64,000 nt of DNA from Dryocola clanedunensis (GTDB lineage: Bacteria; Pseudomonadota; Gammaproteobacteria; Enterobacterales; Enterobacteriaceae): NCBI RefSeq assembly GCF_025215155.1, contig NZ_JALHAM010000119.1; one strand, written 5' to 3'. Below the pieces are notes generated by a model. That model was given only the letters and a program-made list of their open reading frames with translations. It searched no databases and was not told the origin of the DNA. The number at the start of each line of letters is the position of its first letter. Position 1 is the stretch's first letter. Both the position numbers and the translations under genes were made by a program. Of the stretch, positions 25,819 to 35,010 are shown piece after piece.

Positions 25819-26916
25819 TTATAAAGTTGGGTAATCGGTGTAGCCTTCCGCGCCGCCGCCGTAGAAGGATTCCGGGCGCTGCTCGTTCAGGTCGGCGTTG
25901 CGGTGCAGACGCTCGACCAGATCCGGGTTGGCGATGTAATCACGGCCAAACGCTACCGCATCAATCAGGCCCTTCTCGATCAGGGACTCCGCTTTTTCTG
26001 GCGTATAAGCCCCGGCACCGATGATCACGCCATTGAAGGTATCGCGAACTTTCTGACGGAATTCGTCGCTGTATGGCTTGCCGCCCGCCCAGTCAGGCTC
26101 GGACATGTGCAGATAAGCGATACCGCGCTTGCTCAGTTCTTCAATCAGATACAGCGCATCGGCTTCTTCATCCGGGCCGTTATCGACGTTCTGGAACGAA
26201 CCTACTGGTGAGACGCGAATACCAATGCGGTCGGCGCTCCACTCTTTGCTCACCGCATCAACCACTTCCAGTACCAGACGGGCGCGATTCTCGCGGCTGC
26301 CGCCGTAGGCATCGGTACGATGGTTTGATGAAGGAGAAAGGAACTGGTGCAGCAGATAGCCGTGAGCGGAGTGCAGCTCAACCAGATCAAAACCAGCGTC
26401 ACGAGCATTGCCCACGGCCTGACGGAAATCGTTCACGATGCCCGGAATTTCTTCGATTTCCAGCGCGCGCGGCATGGAAGTATCGACGCGGATCGCGTTG
26501 CCATTTTCGTCACGCAGCGAAGTACGGGTTCCGGCAGACAGCGCTGAAGGGGCGACCGGTGCCTGCTGGCCCGGCTGGATGCTGGAGTGAGAGATTCGAC
26601 CGGTGTGCCACAGCTGCACGGCAATACGACCTTTTTCCGCGTGAACGCCAGCGGTGATTTTCTTCCACGCTTCAATTTGCGCTTCGCTGTGCAGACCCGG
26701 GGCACCTTCATAGCCTTTCGCCTGAGCGGAAATCTGCGTCGCTTCGGAAATGATGAGCCCTGAGCTTGCACGCTGGCGATAGTATTCGCCCATCAGGGGG
26801 GTAGGGATGTCACCCGGCACGATGCTGCGCAGGCGCGTCAAAGGAGCCATGAAAATACGGTTCGGCGTGGTGATGGCACCCACTTTCAGCGGGGTAAACA
26901 ATTTATCGGCTGACAT
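25819..26916 (-). CDS. nemA: N-ethylmaleimide reductase (Old Yellow Enzyme family)
   Basis: A 365-residue FMN-dependent TIM-barrel oxidoreductase that reduces electrophilic C=C bonds, nitro compounds and quinones using NADPH. The active-site segment VELHSAHGYLLHQFLSP and the FMN phosphate loop (GVIIGAGAYTPEKA, VAFGRDYIANPDL) are intact. AAGG lies upstream of ATG 26916. Unlike in E. coli, an intrinsic terminator and a separate NemR box lie between nemR and nemA, suggesting an independent promoter. Confidence 0.96.
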   Translation of the reverse strand: MSADKLFTPLKVGAITTPNRIFMAPLTRLRSIVPGDIPTPLMGEYYRQRASSGLIISEATQISAQAKGYEGAPGLHSEAQIEAWKKITAGVHAEKGRIAVQLWHTGRISHSSIQPGQQAPVAPSALSAGTRTSLRDENGNAIRVDTSMPRALEIEEIPGIVNDFRQAVGNARDAGFDLVELHSAHGYLLHQFLSPSSNHRTDAYGGSRENRARLVLEVVDAVSKEWSADRIGIRVSPVGSFQNVDNGPDEEADALYLIEELSKRGIAYLHMSEPDWAGGKPYSDEFRQKVRDTFNGVIIGAGAYTPEKAESLIEKGLIDAVAFGRDYIANPDLVERLHRNADLNEQRPESFYGGGAEGYTDYPTL

Positions 26917-26931
26917 AGTTGATCCTTAGAA

Positions 26932-26946
26932 TAGACCGGTCGTCTA
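26932..26946. promoter_or_regulatory. NemR box upstream of nemA
   Basis: TAGACCGGTCGTCTA, an imperfect dyad closely matching the site upstream of nemR. It lies 16 bases before the nemA start. Confidence 0.75.
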
Positions 26947-26954
26947 GTAATGAG

Positions 26955-26985
26955 ATAAATAAAAAAGCCCGTCAGGAGACGGGCT
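26955..26985 (-). terminator. Intrinsic terminator overlapping the nemR stop
   Basis: On the minus strand AGCCCGTC, TCCT loop, GACGGGCT (26966-26985) is followed by TTTTTATTTATC. The stem includes the nemR stop codon (26972-26974). Confidence 0.85.
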
Positions 26986-27571
26986 CCGCAATTAAACGAT
27001 CCACGTAGACAAATGCGCTTTCCAGCGGCATCGCGCTACGTGAAATTTTCGCCTGTAGGCTGGCACCCAGCCACAGAGCATAAATAGTCTGGGCCAGATC
27101 CATCGCGCTGCCGTTGACCATCAGGCTTTTTTCCGCCTGACCTTTCTCCAGCGCGTTGGCCAGCTGGGCGATAATCTGTGCTGCGCCTTTATCGAGCGCG
27201 CCACGCATATCTTCCGAAAGGTCGCAGACTTCCGCGGAGAGCTTAACGGTCAGGCAGCTGATGAGGCGGCTGTGCTGGCTGAAATAAGTCAGAGACTCCT
27301 GATACCAGCCGAGCAGCTTTTCACGATAGTTTCCTGAACCCTGACAGAAGTGCTGCTGCAGCCGCTGGTTGTACGCTTCGTAGTAGCGCTCCAGCATCAC
27401 CACGCCAAACGCCTCTTTCGAGCGGAAGTAGTGATAGAAAGAGCCTTTCGGCACGTCAGCGGTCCGTAACAGTTCGCTTAATCCCATGCCGGTAAAGCCG
27501 CGCTGCAGGCAAAGCTGCTCGCCGGTGGCAAGGAGATGTTCACGAGTATCATGTGCAGGGTTTCTGTTCAT
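26972..27571 (-). CDS. nemR: Electrophile/bleach-sensing repressor NemR
   Basis: A 199-residue TetR-family repressor of nemA and gloA. The N-terminal HTH contains GLSELLRTADVPKGSFYHYF. With the start at ATG 27571 the redox residues fall at C106 (ISCLTVKL) and K175 (SLQAKIS), the pair whose sulfenamide bond senses chlorine species in E. coli NemR. A GTG three codons earlier is possible but breaks that numbering. It binds the palindrome 15 bases upstream of its start. Confidence 0.95.
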   Translation of the reverse strand: MNRNPAHDTREHLLATGEQLCLQRGFTGMGLSELLRTADVPKGSFYHYFRSKEAFGVVMLERYYEAYNQRLQQHFCQGSGNYREKLLGWYQESLTYFSQHSRLISCLTVKLSAEVCDLSEDMRGALDKGAAQIIAQLANALEKGQAEKSLMVNGSAMDLAQTIYALWLGASLQAKISRSAMPLESAFVYVDRLIAEPVS

Positions 27572-27585
27572 GGCAGTCACTGTAA

Positions 27586-27601
27586 TAGACCGGTCAGTCT
27601 A
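27586..27601. promoter_or_regulatory. NemR box upstream of nemR
   Basis: TAGACCGGTCAGTCTA; arms TAGAC and GTCTA around a central CCGGTC. This is the position of the NemR operator in E. coli. Confidence 0.8.
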
Positions 27602-27630
27602 GCGCAAGCCCGGGGCGAGTTTTTTTCAGC

Positions 27631-29280
27631 TCATACGCCGGTCTGTGCCTTACGGCAGCTGGCGAGAATATCCATATTCGATTGATATTCTGAGGTTTTT
27701 ATATCCATCATGCCCAGCATGGTGGAGAACAGATTATCCTGAGAAACTTCGCTGCTGGCCGCTTTTTTCGACAGGCAGTCCGCATTGACCGCATAGTTTT
27801 GCTGATAATTTTTCGACAGCCAGAACAGGAACGGAATGTGCGTTTGCTGGGACGGGGCCAGCATATAAGGCGTACCGTGCAGATAAATCCCGCTTTCCCC
27901 CAGTGATTCACCGTGGTCAGACAGATAGACCAACGCCGTATTGAATTTATCCTGCCGTGCTTTGAGCATATCAATAGTGCGGCTGACCACATCGTCGGTG
28001 TACAGAATAGTGTTGTCATACGTGTTGATCAGCGCCTGTCGGGTACAGTCCTGAATCTGATTGCTGTCGCAGGTTGGCGTAAATTTACGGAATTTATCGG
28101 GATAGCGCTGATAATAGGCCGGACCGTGGCTGCCCATAAGATGCAGAACGATGACGGAATCTTGCTGAACGCCGTCCAGCACATTGTCCAATCGGTGTAG
28201 CAAGGCGTCATCGAGGCACGACTCGCTTTTGCAGAGACTATTCAGCTGCCATTGTGGCATCGTGGTGTGCGCAATACGGTCGCAGGCACCTTTGCAGCCA
28301 CCGTCGTTGTCGCGCCATAGCAGGTTAACCCCGGCATGCCCCATGACATCGAGGAGGCCTTCCTGATGACGGGCTAGATCTGCATCGTACCTGCTGCGTG
28401 GCATATCAGAAAACATGCAGGGCACGGAAACAGCGGTTTCAGTGCCACAGGAGGAAGCTTTCGGGAAGTAGATCACGCCCTGGTTTTTCAACTCAGGATT
28501 CGTTTCGCGCCCGTAACCCCCCAGGGAATAGTTTTCGGCACGGGAGGCTTCGCCCACCACCATAATGACAACAGTTTTCTTTTTCTGCTGGCTGATTAGC
28601 GGGCCTTTTTTGGCATCTTCGCCAATTCGAATTAGCGTCTGGTCCCCGGCAAACCAGCGCTCTTTGCTGTATCGGCTGATGGCGCTAATATAATTCGCAG
28701 GCGTCACCATTTTGACCACGCCTTTATTGTTGCGGAACAGCGAGGCGTAATCTTTATAAAATACCGAGGCGACCAGAATGATTATCAGGAGCCCGGCCAT
28801 TATCCCTACCAGACGGGTCAGAAGGGTATGCCACCAGCGGGCGGGTTTAATTTTTATCGCGCTAAGGATTAGCGCTGGAATGATACCTGCCAGCGCAAGC
28901 CACATTAAAAGCTGCGGCGTGATGAGCGCGGTGGCCTCCTGGGAGTCCGTCTCAAATACGTTAATCATCATGCTCTTATCGATGACGGCACCGTATGTCG
29001 ACATAAAGTAATTGCTGGCTGCACAACCCAGCACCAATATTACGAGCATGGGCTTACGCAGCCAGGGAATATTGATAAGGCTAAATATGGTCAGCCAGCC
29101 GCAAAAAAGAACGACCGGCACCGTTGCTGCAAATAGCCAACTATGCAAGGAGTCCGGGGCGATGATCTGCCAGCTGCGCCGAATAAATAAGGCGTTAATT
29201 AATGTAAAGAAGAATGCGCAGCACAGATTAAACCTTGCATCGTTACATTGTAATTTTTTAATCAGTTCCATAGCTGCCAT
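27631..29280 (-). CDS. EptA-like phosphoethanolamine transferase
   Basis: A 549-residue inner-membrane enzyme expected to move phosphoethanolamine from phosphatidylethanolamine to lipid A. Five N-terminal helices (to about residue 175) precede a periplasmic sulfatase-fold domain. The catalytic set of the EptA/MCR family is complete: E244 in VVGEASRAEN, the nucleophile T280 in SSCGTETAVS, H385 in GSHGPAYY, and D455/H456 in SDHGES, with many paired cysteines. It is closest by eye to E. coli EptA. The position between nemR and ydhL is not the usual eptA-basRS context. The start may instead be the Met three codons in (29271); neither has a good ribosome binding site. Confidence 0.85.
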   Translation of the reverse strand: MAAMELIKKLQCNDARFNLCCAFFFTLINALFIRRSWQIIAPDSLHSWLFAATVPVVLFCGWLTIFSLINIPWLRKPMLVILVLGCAASNYFMSTYGAVIDKSMMINVFETDSQEATALITPQLLMWLALAGIIPALILSAIKIKPARWWHTLLTRLVGIMAGLLIIILVASVFYKDYASLFRNNKGVVKMVTPANYISAISRYSKERWFAGDQTLIRIGEDAKKGPLISQQKKKTVVIMVVGEASRAENYSLGGYGRETNPELKNQGVIYFPKASSCGTETAVSVPCMFSDMPRSRYDADLARHQEGLLDVMGHAGVNLLWRDNDGGCKGACDRIAHTTMPQWQLNSLCKSESCLDDALLHRLDNVLDGVQQDSVIVLHLMGSHGPAYYQRYPDKFRKFTPTCDSNQIQDCTRQALINTYDNTILYTDDVVSRTIDMLKARQDKFNTALVYLSDHGESLGESGIYLHGTPYMLAPSQQTHIPFLFWLSKNYQQNYAVNADCLSKKAASSEVSQDNLFSTMLGMMDIKTSEYQSNMDILASCRKAQTGV

Positions 29281-29455
29281 TAAGAATTCTGGAGATGATG
29301 AACAGATTAATGGGGGAAGATTAGGCCAACCTTAACCTCCTTCTTAATTATTCGGTTATTGAGGGGACGTTTAAGTTGGCAATTATCTGACGCGGTACTT
29401 GCATCCTCACAGATGTCGGGCTTCAATTGAAGAATGAGTCAGTGTGGGGGTTAGC

Positions 29456-29695
29456 GTGGCTGAGCAGCTTGAGTTTTTTCCAATCCAGAGTCCGTGTCGC
29501 GGTATCTGCCAGTCAGATGAGCGCGGCTACTGCCGTGGCTGTATGCGCAGCCGGGATGAACGCTTTAACTGGCAAAAACTTAGCGATCCGCAGAAACAGG
29601 AAGTTCTTCGCCTCTGTCGACAACGTTTTTTGCGCAAACAGCGAGCAACCTCTGCTGGTGCATCAGAAGAACCGCAGCAATCCTCACTTTTTTAA
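29456..29695 (+). CDS. ydhL: DUF1289 protein YdhL
   Basis: A 79-residue protein with four cysteines spaced as a small metal-binding knuckle: C14, C18, C26 and C29 (SPCRGIC, YCRGC). DUF1289 proteins have no settled function; an iron-sulfur or zinc site is plausible. GTG 29456 gives the same length and N-terminus (AEQLEFFP) as E. coli YdhL, with a G-rich stretch upstream. Divergent from the eptA-like gene. Confidence 0.88.
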   Translation: MAEQLEFFPIQSPCRGICQSDERGYCRGCMRSRDERFNWQKLSDPQKQEVLRLCRQRFLRKQRATSAGASEEPQQSSLF

Positions 29696-29752
29696 TCGAT
29701 TAACCCCGCTATACTCCGGCGCAGAATTCTTCCAATACTGAGGTCATGCTTA

Positions 29753-30649
29753 ATGGTACAGCGCATTACGATTTCCCCGCAGGGGCCAGAGTTTTCACGT
29801 CTGGTGATGGGATACTGGCGTTTGATGGAGTGGAATATGTCTCCACGCCAGCTGGCCAGTTTTATTGAAGAGCATGTGGAATTGGGCATCACCACCGCGG
29901 ACCACGCGGATATTTACGGTGGCTACGCCTGCGAGGCCGCCTTTGGTGAGGCAATGCGTCTGGCGCCTCATTTGCGTCAGAAAATGGAGATTGTCACTAA
30001 ATGCGGTATCGCCACTACCGCGAATCCTGACCACGCGCTCGGCCATTACATCACTGACCGCAGCCACATCATCAGCAGCGCAGAAGCCTCTTTGCAGAAG
30101 CTGGCCACAGACTATCTCGACCTGCTGCTTATCCATCGCCCGGACCCGCTGATGGATGCGGATGAAATGGCTGAAGCTTTTACCGAACTGCATAAAAGCG
30201 GCAAGGTGCGCCATTTCGGGGTGTCGAACTTCACTCCGGCGCAGTTTGCGCTGCTGCAGTCGCGCCTGCCGTTTACGCTGGCAACCAACCAGGTCGAGAT
30301 TTCGCCGGTTCATCAGCCTGCGATCCTTGACGGCACGCTGGACCAGTGCCAGCAGCTTCGCATCCGTCCTATGGCGTGGTCCTGCCTCGGGGGCGGCAGC
30401 TTGTTTAACGACGAAGCCTTCCAGCCGTTGCGCGATGAGCTACAGGCGGTCGCCGGTGAAATCGGTGCCCTGACCATCGAACAGGTGGTGTATGCATGGG
30501 TGATGCGTCTGCCGTCCCAGCCGCTGCCGATTATCGGCTCTGGTAAAATTGAGCGCGTACGCTCCGCTATCCACTCTCTGTCGCTGGAGATGACCCGTCA
30601 GCAGTGGTTCCGCATTCGTAAAGCCGCGCTGGGTTACGACGTGCCGTAA
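29753..30649 (+). CDS. ydhF: Aldo/keto reductase YdhF
   Basis: A 298-residue TIM-barrel NADPH-dependent oxidoreductase. The catalytic Asp/Tyr are in DHADIYGGY and the Lys in VTKCGI, with the cofactor-binding ending LPIIGSGKIERVRSA. Physiological substrate unknown. Same length as E. coli YdhF. GAGG precedes the ATG by 10 bases. It follows ydhL by 57 bases, likely the same operon. Confidence 0.9.
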   Translation: MVQRITISPQGPEFSRLVMGYWRLMEWNMSPRQLASFIEEHVELGITTADHADIYGGYACEAAFGEAMRLAPHLRQKMEIVTKCGIATTANPDHALGHYITDRSHIISSAEASLQKLATDYLDLLLIHRPDPLMDADEMAEAFTELHKSGKVRHFGVSNFTPAQFALLQSRLPFTLATNQVEISPVHQPAILDGTLDQCQQLRIRPMAWSCLGGGSLFNDEAFQPLRDELQAVAGEIGALTIEQVVYAWVMRLPSQPLPIIGSGKIERVRSAIHSLSLEMTRQQWFRIRKAALGYDVP

Positions 30650-30719
30650 GCCTGATTAATTGCCTCCTGTCGATATTCTGCCTAACCTTAACTGGGCAAA
30701 ATAAATACAGGAGGTAATG

Positions 30720-31241
30720 ATGAAGCGTTTGAGTCTCGCACTACTCGCAATGTTGACCTGCGGCGCAGCCCAGGCGGCAAGCGAAAAAGTTGAAATGAAT
30801 CTCGTCACGCCGCAGGGCATCGGCCACTCTCTTGGCTCTGTCACCATCAACGAAACCGATAAGGGGCTCGAATTCGCCCCGGACTTGCGTACGCTCCCGC
30901 CAGGTGAACATGGTTTTCATGTTCACGCTAAAGGCACCTGCGAGCCAGCCATGAAAGAGGGCAAACCTTCTGCCGCCGAGGCGGCGGGCGGCCATCTTGA
31001 TCCGGAAAACACCGGCAAACATATGGGGCCTGAAGGCGTGGGGCATCTTGGGGATCTACCCGTGCTGGTGGTGAATAATGACGGTAAGGCAACAGAGCCC
31101 GTCACGGCACCGCGCCTGAAAAAGCTTGATGATGTGAAGGGCAAAGCGCTGATGATTCACGTTGACGGCGATAATATGTCCGATCGGCCCAAACCGCTGG
31201 GCGGTGGCGGCGCACGTTACGCCTGCGGTGTGATTAACTAG
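30720..31241 (+). CDS. sodC: Periplasmic Cu/Zn superoxide dismutase
   Basis: A 173-residue precursor with a signal peptide ending at about AQA (residue 19). Metal-binding motifs GEHGFHVHAKGTC and GGHLDPENTGKHMGP are intact, and the C-terminal GGGGARYACG supplies the disulfide cysteine and the active-site Arg. Detoxifies superoxide in the periplasm. Two adjacent ATGs (30717 and 30720) follow AGGAGG; the second gives better spacing and the E. coli length. Confidence 0.95.
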   Translation: MKRLSLALLAMLTCGAAQAASEKVEMNLVTPQGIGHSLGSVTINETDKGLEFAPDLRTLPPGEHGFHVHAKGTCEPAMKEGKPSAAEAAGGHLDPENTGKHMGPEGVGHLGDLPVLVVNNDGKATEPVTAPRLKKLDDVKGKALMIHVDGDNMSDRPKPLGGGGARYACGVIN

Positions 31242-31242
31242 C

Positions 31243-33264
31243 TCAGCTGCTGCCTGTCAACGAACCGACAGGCGGCGCTTGTTCCAGCTGTGAAAGCGAA
31301 CAATATAGCCGCCAGACAATGCCAGCCAGATCTCGCGCTGCGGGGCTGTGGTGATGGGCAAGCGTATCGCAAATCCTTTGTAGTTCCCGCAGCGCCTCGC
31401 CCAGAGGACGCTGCTGCACGCCGCGTTCGCTCATAACATCCCGTAGCGTATGAATGCAGACGTCCCGCACGTTGGAAAGCGGATCCGACCGCGTCTCCCA
31501 GCCGCGAAGTTGCCAGACCACGTGGGAGCAGTTCAGTAATACAACCCCCCAGCGCAGCAGCCAGCGTCGTGCCGTTTCATCTTTGCTGCTGCTCAGCTGG
31601 CTGATGTGGTGGTATACCAGCGACTCAAACTGATTTTCATTGCGCTGCGGCCTGCGGCTAAGCTGGTCGACAAAACCCCGTCTCAGGGAGCGGATATGAC
31701 GGCGGCTTTTGCGCGTATCGGAGCTTGGGCGCAACACGGAGAAAGCCACCCACGACAAGCCCACGCCAATCACTTTGGCGAGGTTATCATTCAGAAAACC
31801 GCCAAAGTCATAGACCGGTGGGTTGGTGACGGCGATAAACGATCCCATAAAAACAATCAGCTGCCCCCACAGACCGGCAAGCTTCGGCTGCTGTAGCTTA
31901 AGGAGCTGCATTGTCGCGAGCAGCGGGAACAGAAACAGCAGGAACTGCCAGAGATCCGTTATCTGCACCATCAGGCCAAACTGCACCAGGAAGCTGAACA
32001 GCGACAGCCAGAGCAGGGTACGCATCAGTAGCGTCAACGAACCAAGCGGTGAGGCGACGGAGGAATAAAGGACGCAGCTGATTGCCGCGAGGGATAACGC
32101 TCCGCTTGCCGAGTCCCACTGCGTGCCGATACTCCACGCACCGGTAACTGTAATGACGCAGAAGGTGCGTAACGCGCTCCAGGCGGCTTCAGCATTGTCG
32201 GTGTGACGAGCAAGGGAGGGCGTTTTGGGAGGAGTAAGCACAGAAACAGGTGTGGCATTCTCCAGCTCTTTCAGCCAGCGGCTGCTGTCGAGATACAGCC
32301 AGCAGAAATAACGCAGCCGGTGCCAGAAGGCCTGGTGCCGATAATCATCCCCGCTGCCGGGGGCCAGCTGCTGGAGCAGGCGAGCCACAGGGTATTTATG
32401 CGTTCCCGGGCGGGCCAGCTCTTTGAGGAGCTCATCGAGCAGCGGCCAGAGAGAGTCGGGTGGATTTGGCCAGTTAATCAGCATGCGGCGCAGGCCCGAG
32501 ATAACGCTGGTCAGCCGCAGCTGCTGGTGCAGTAAATAGTTGAGCAGATTGTTCTGGCGGCGAAAACGATAATGGCTCCAGAAGGCCTGAATGCGCAGCA
32601 AATTCATGGTCAGGATCTGGCTGATAACGCCTTCATGGGCGGTGCGTATTTCGTCGGTGGTTTCAGGTCGCCATAACAGACTTGCATGCTCCAGCAGCCG
32701 GGCGTGCATGGTTTTGAGCGCGGTGATAAGGGTTGTGCCATCCGAGGTGCAGGGAAGCACCATCATCATAAAAGCACCGCATAAAATCCCGACGATCACT
32801 TCACAAACTCGCGCCTGGGCGATGTCCCAAAGCTGCGTGGTGTCCACGGTATCGATCATCGGGAAAGCGATGATGGCCGCCGTGTAGCCGGCCAGCATAA
32901 ACGCGTAGGCGGCATTGTTCTGGAACTGGCTGGAAACCCACGTACAGAGCGCGAGCCACGCGGCCATGGCAAACGTAAATAACCACGGGTCGTTAAGCGT
33001 GTTGCCTGCAATAATCAGGGCGGCCGTGGCGCCAATTAAACTCCCGGCGATGCGGCCAAGACTCTTGCTGATGACCCCACCCACGGTTGGGAAACTGACA
33101 ACCGCCGCGGAGGTCATGGCCCAGTATGGTTCATCGAGATCGAGACAGTAGGCAATGGTCAACGCCAGGCACATCGCGATGGCGTTACGTAAGGCGTAGC
33201 GCCACTGACCGCTGGTCGCTTTTCCCCAGGGAGTACCCTGCCATTCGAGCCAGGTTAGCTTCAT
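31243..33264 (-). CDS. ydhK: FUSC-family efflux membrane protein YdhK
   Basis: A 673-residue inner-membrane protein of the AaeB/fusaric acid resistance family: two hydrophobic blocks of about six helices (residues 30-170 and 365-490), each followed by a soluble domain. With the membrane fusion protein YdhJ and the small protein YdhI it forms an export unit resembling AaeXAB, which exports aromatic carboxylates. Substrate of this paralogue unknown. The stop lies one base from the convergent sodC stop. Confidence 0.9.
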   Translation of the reverse strand: MKLTWLEWQGTPWGKATSGQWRYALRNAIAMCLALTIAYCLDLDEPYWAMTSAAVVSFPTVGGVISKSLGRIAGSLIGATAALIIAGNTLNDPWLFTFAMAAWLALCTWVSSQFQNNAAYAFMLAGYTAAIIAFPMIDTVDTTQLWDIAQARVCEVIVGILCGAFMMMVLPCTSDGTTLITALKTMHARLLEHASLLWRPETTDEIRTAHEGVISQILTMNLLRIQAFWSHYRFRRQNNLLNYLLHQQLRLTSVISGLRRMLINWPNPPDSLWPLLDELLKELARPGTHKYPVARLLQQLAPGSGDDYRHQAFWHRLRYFCWLYLDSSRWLKELENATPVSVLTPPKTPSLARHTDNAEAAWSALRTFCVITVTGAWSIGTQWDSASGALSLAAISCVLYSSVASPLGSLTLLMRTLLWLSLFSFLVQFGLMVQITDLWQFLLFLFPLLATMQLLKLQQPKLAGLWGQLIVFMGSFIAVTNPPVYDFGGFLNDNLAKVIGVGLSWVAFSVLRPSSDTRKSRRHIRSLRRGFVDQLSRRPQRNENQFESLVYHHISQLSSSKDETARRWLLRWGVVLLNCSHVVWQLRGWETRSDPLSNVRDVCIHTLRDVMSERGVQQRPLGEALRELQRICDTLAHHHSPAARDLAGIVWRLYCSLSQLEQAPPVGSLTGSS

Positions 33265-33273
33265 CTATTGGGC

Positions 33274-34131
33274 TCAGTGCGAAATAGTGACGGTACAGGT
33301 GGTACCGGATACCAGCGTGACGCCCTGCGGGATGCTATCGAGCTTAATGCGTACCGGCACCCGCTGTGCAAGGCGGACCCACGGCACGTTGGGTTTGATG
33401 TCCGGCACGAGATCGCTCTCATTTTCGATGCTCTGGTCGTAAATGGCCCGCCCGATGCTTTCCACTTTTCCCGACAGCGGCTGATGACCGCTATACAACA
33501 CGATACTGGCGGGGTTGCCGGGTTGAATATGCCGCAGTTTAGTCTCTTCGAAATAGCCCACCACGTAAAAAGAGCGGCTGTCCACCAGGGCAAAGACGGG
33601 CTGGCCGGTGGAGGCGTAGTTACCGGTTCGGGTTGAGAGGTTTGTCACCCAACCGTCTACAGGCGCGGTGACGGTAGTCTGGCTAAGCTGCCATTGTGCC
33701 TGCTTGAGGGTGGCCTCGGCCGCCTTTACCGCGGCCTGAGCGGCTTTGACGTTGATATTCGCCGTATCCATATCTTCGGCGGAAATGTAATTGCGCGGCA
33801 GATGGCGGCGGCGATTGGCTTCGTTGTTGGCTTTCGACAGCGTAGATTGCGACTGGGCAAGCTGCGCTTCGGCATTGAGTTCGGCAATCTGGTACGGCGT
33901 CACATCTAACGTAAACAGCACCGTGCCCGCCTTCACAAACTGGTTGTCGACGACATTCAGGTGCGTAATGGTTCCAGAAACCTGCGGCGTGATGCTGACC
34001 TGTTCGGCACGAACTTTGCCATCCCGCGTCCATGGCGACTGCATGTAATAGTTCCACAGCAGCCAGCCTACGATGACGGCCGCCGCAACCACTATCAATG
34101 TTGAGAAGTATTTTAAAGTTTTGAAATTCAT
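33274..34131 (-). CDS. ydhJ: HlyD-family membrane fusion protein YdhJ
   Basis: A 285-residue periplasmic adaptor anchored by one N-terminal helix (about residues 9-28). It shows the split biotinyl-lipoyl half motifs (QVSGTITHLNVVDNQFVKAG and APVDGWVTNLSTRTG) around an alpha-helical hairpin rich in Ala/Asn. It links YdhK to an outer-membrane channel. Start ATG 34131 matches the E. coli length (285); an upstream in-frame start at 34158 overlaps ydhI. Four bases separate it from the ydhI stop. Confidence 0.9.
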   Translation of the reverse strand: MNFKTLKYFSTLIVVAAAVIVGWLLWNYYMQSPWTRDGKVRAEQVSITPQVSGTITHLNVVDNQFVKAGTVLFTLDVTPYQIAELNAEAQLAQSQSTLSKANNEANRRRHLPRNYISAEDMDTANINVKAAQAAVKAAEATLKQAQWQLSQTTVTAPVDGWVTNLSTRTGNYASTGQPVFALVDSRSFYVVGYFEETKLRHIQPGNPASIVLYSGHQPLSGKVESIGRAIYDQSIENESDLVPDIKPNVPWVRLAQRVPVRIKLDSIPQGVTLVSGTTCTVTISH

Positions 34132-34135
34132 GTGC

Positions 34136-34372
34136 TTACCACATCGCCAAAATGACAAAGGCCGCGCTGACCGACAGTGAAAAGAGCGATAAATCCATTA
34201 ATGTCGGATGCCAAATCTCACCGGAATACATCCAGTCCCGTAAAAGGCGATGCAGGATTAGCCAGAAAAAAAAGCCCAGCAGCACCGGTTTAAACAGGGG
34301 GGGAAAGTAGATGGATGCGCCGACAATCAGGTCCTGAAGCGCCAGGCCAGATGCAGAAAATGTGAAGCTCAC
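34136..34372 (-). CDS. ydhI: DUF1656 membrane protein YdhI
   Basis: A 78-residue protein with two predicted transmembrane helices; first gene of the ydhIJK operon, equivalent to aaeX. Contains GASIYFPPLF and HRLLRDWMYSGEIWHPTLMDLSLF, typical of DUF1656. Divergent from slyA; in E. coli and Salmonella SlyA is known to act at this intergenic region. Confidence 0.88.
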   Translation of the reverse strand: MSFTFSASGLALQDLIVGASIYFPPLFKPVLLGFFFWLILHRLLRDWMYSGEIWHPTLMDLSLFSLSVSAAFVILAMW

Positions 34373-34553
34373 GTGGAATAATCCTTTAATATACCAGGGA
34401 CTGCTGCCGTTTTTCCGGACTTCGCTGTAAGATTGAAGTGTAGATGGTTACATAACATCAGCGAAAGTATGGAAATTGTTTTTTAATTTTAAAGCCTGCA
34501 CGGTAGTCTAAAATCAGTATAATAACTTAGCAAGCTAATTATAAGGAGATGAA

Positions 34554-34988
34554 ATGGAATCGCCATTAGGATCAGATCTGGCCCGCTTGGTGCGTATTTG
34601 GCGCGCTCTGATTGACCATCGCCTGAAACCTCTGGAATTGACACAGACACACTGGGTTACGCTGCATAATATTCATCAGCTGCCACCCGAGCAGTCACAG
34701 ATTCAGCTGGCCAAAGCGATTGGCATCGAACAACCTTCTCTGGTCAGAACGCTGGATCAGCTGGAAGAGAAGGGGTTGATTTCGCGCCAAACCTGCGCAA
34801 GCGATCGCCGTGCAAAACGTATTAAACTGACCGAGCGTGCGACACCGATTATCACTGAAATGGAAGCGGTGATAAACCACACGCGCGGAGAAATTTTATC
34901 CGGTATCAGCGAAGAGGAGTTAAACCTGCTGATTAACCTGGTGGCCCGACTCGAGCAGAACATCGTCGATCTACAGGCGCAGGATTGA
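34554..34988 (+). CDS. slyA: MarR-family regulator SlyA
   Basis: A 144-residue winged-helix dimeric regulator. The recognition helix is in QPSLVRTLDQLEEKGLISRQ and the wing in DRRAKRIKLTE. SlyA counteracts H-NS silencing and responds to aromatic carboxylates, which fits its divergent position to the ydhIJK exporter. AAGGAG sits 9 bases upstream of ATG. Same length as the E. coli protein. Confidence 0.97.
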   Translation: MESPLGSDLARLVRIWRALIDHRLKPLELTQTHWVTLHNIHQLPPEQSQIQLAKAIGIEQPSLVRTLDQLEEKGLISRQTCASDRRAKRIKLTERATPIITEMEAVINHTRGEILSGISEEELNLLINLVARLEQNIVDLQAQD

Positions 34989-35010
34989 ACCGGCGTTTGC
35001 TGCTCAATAA

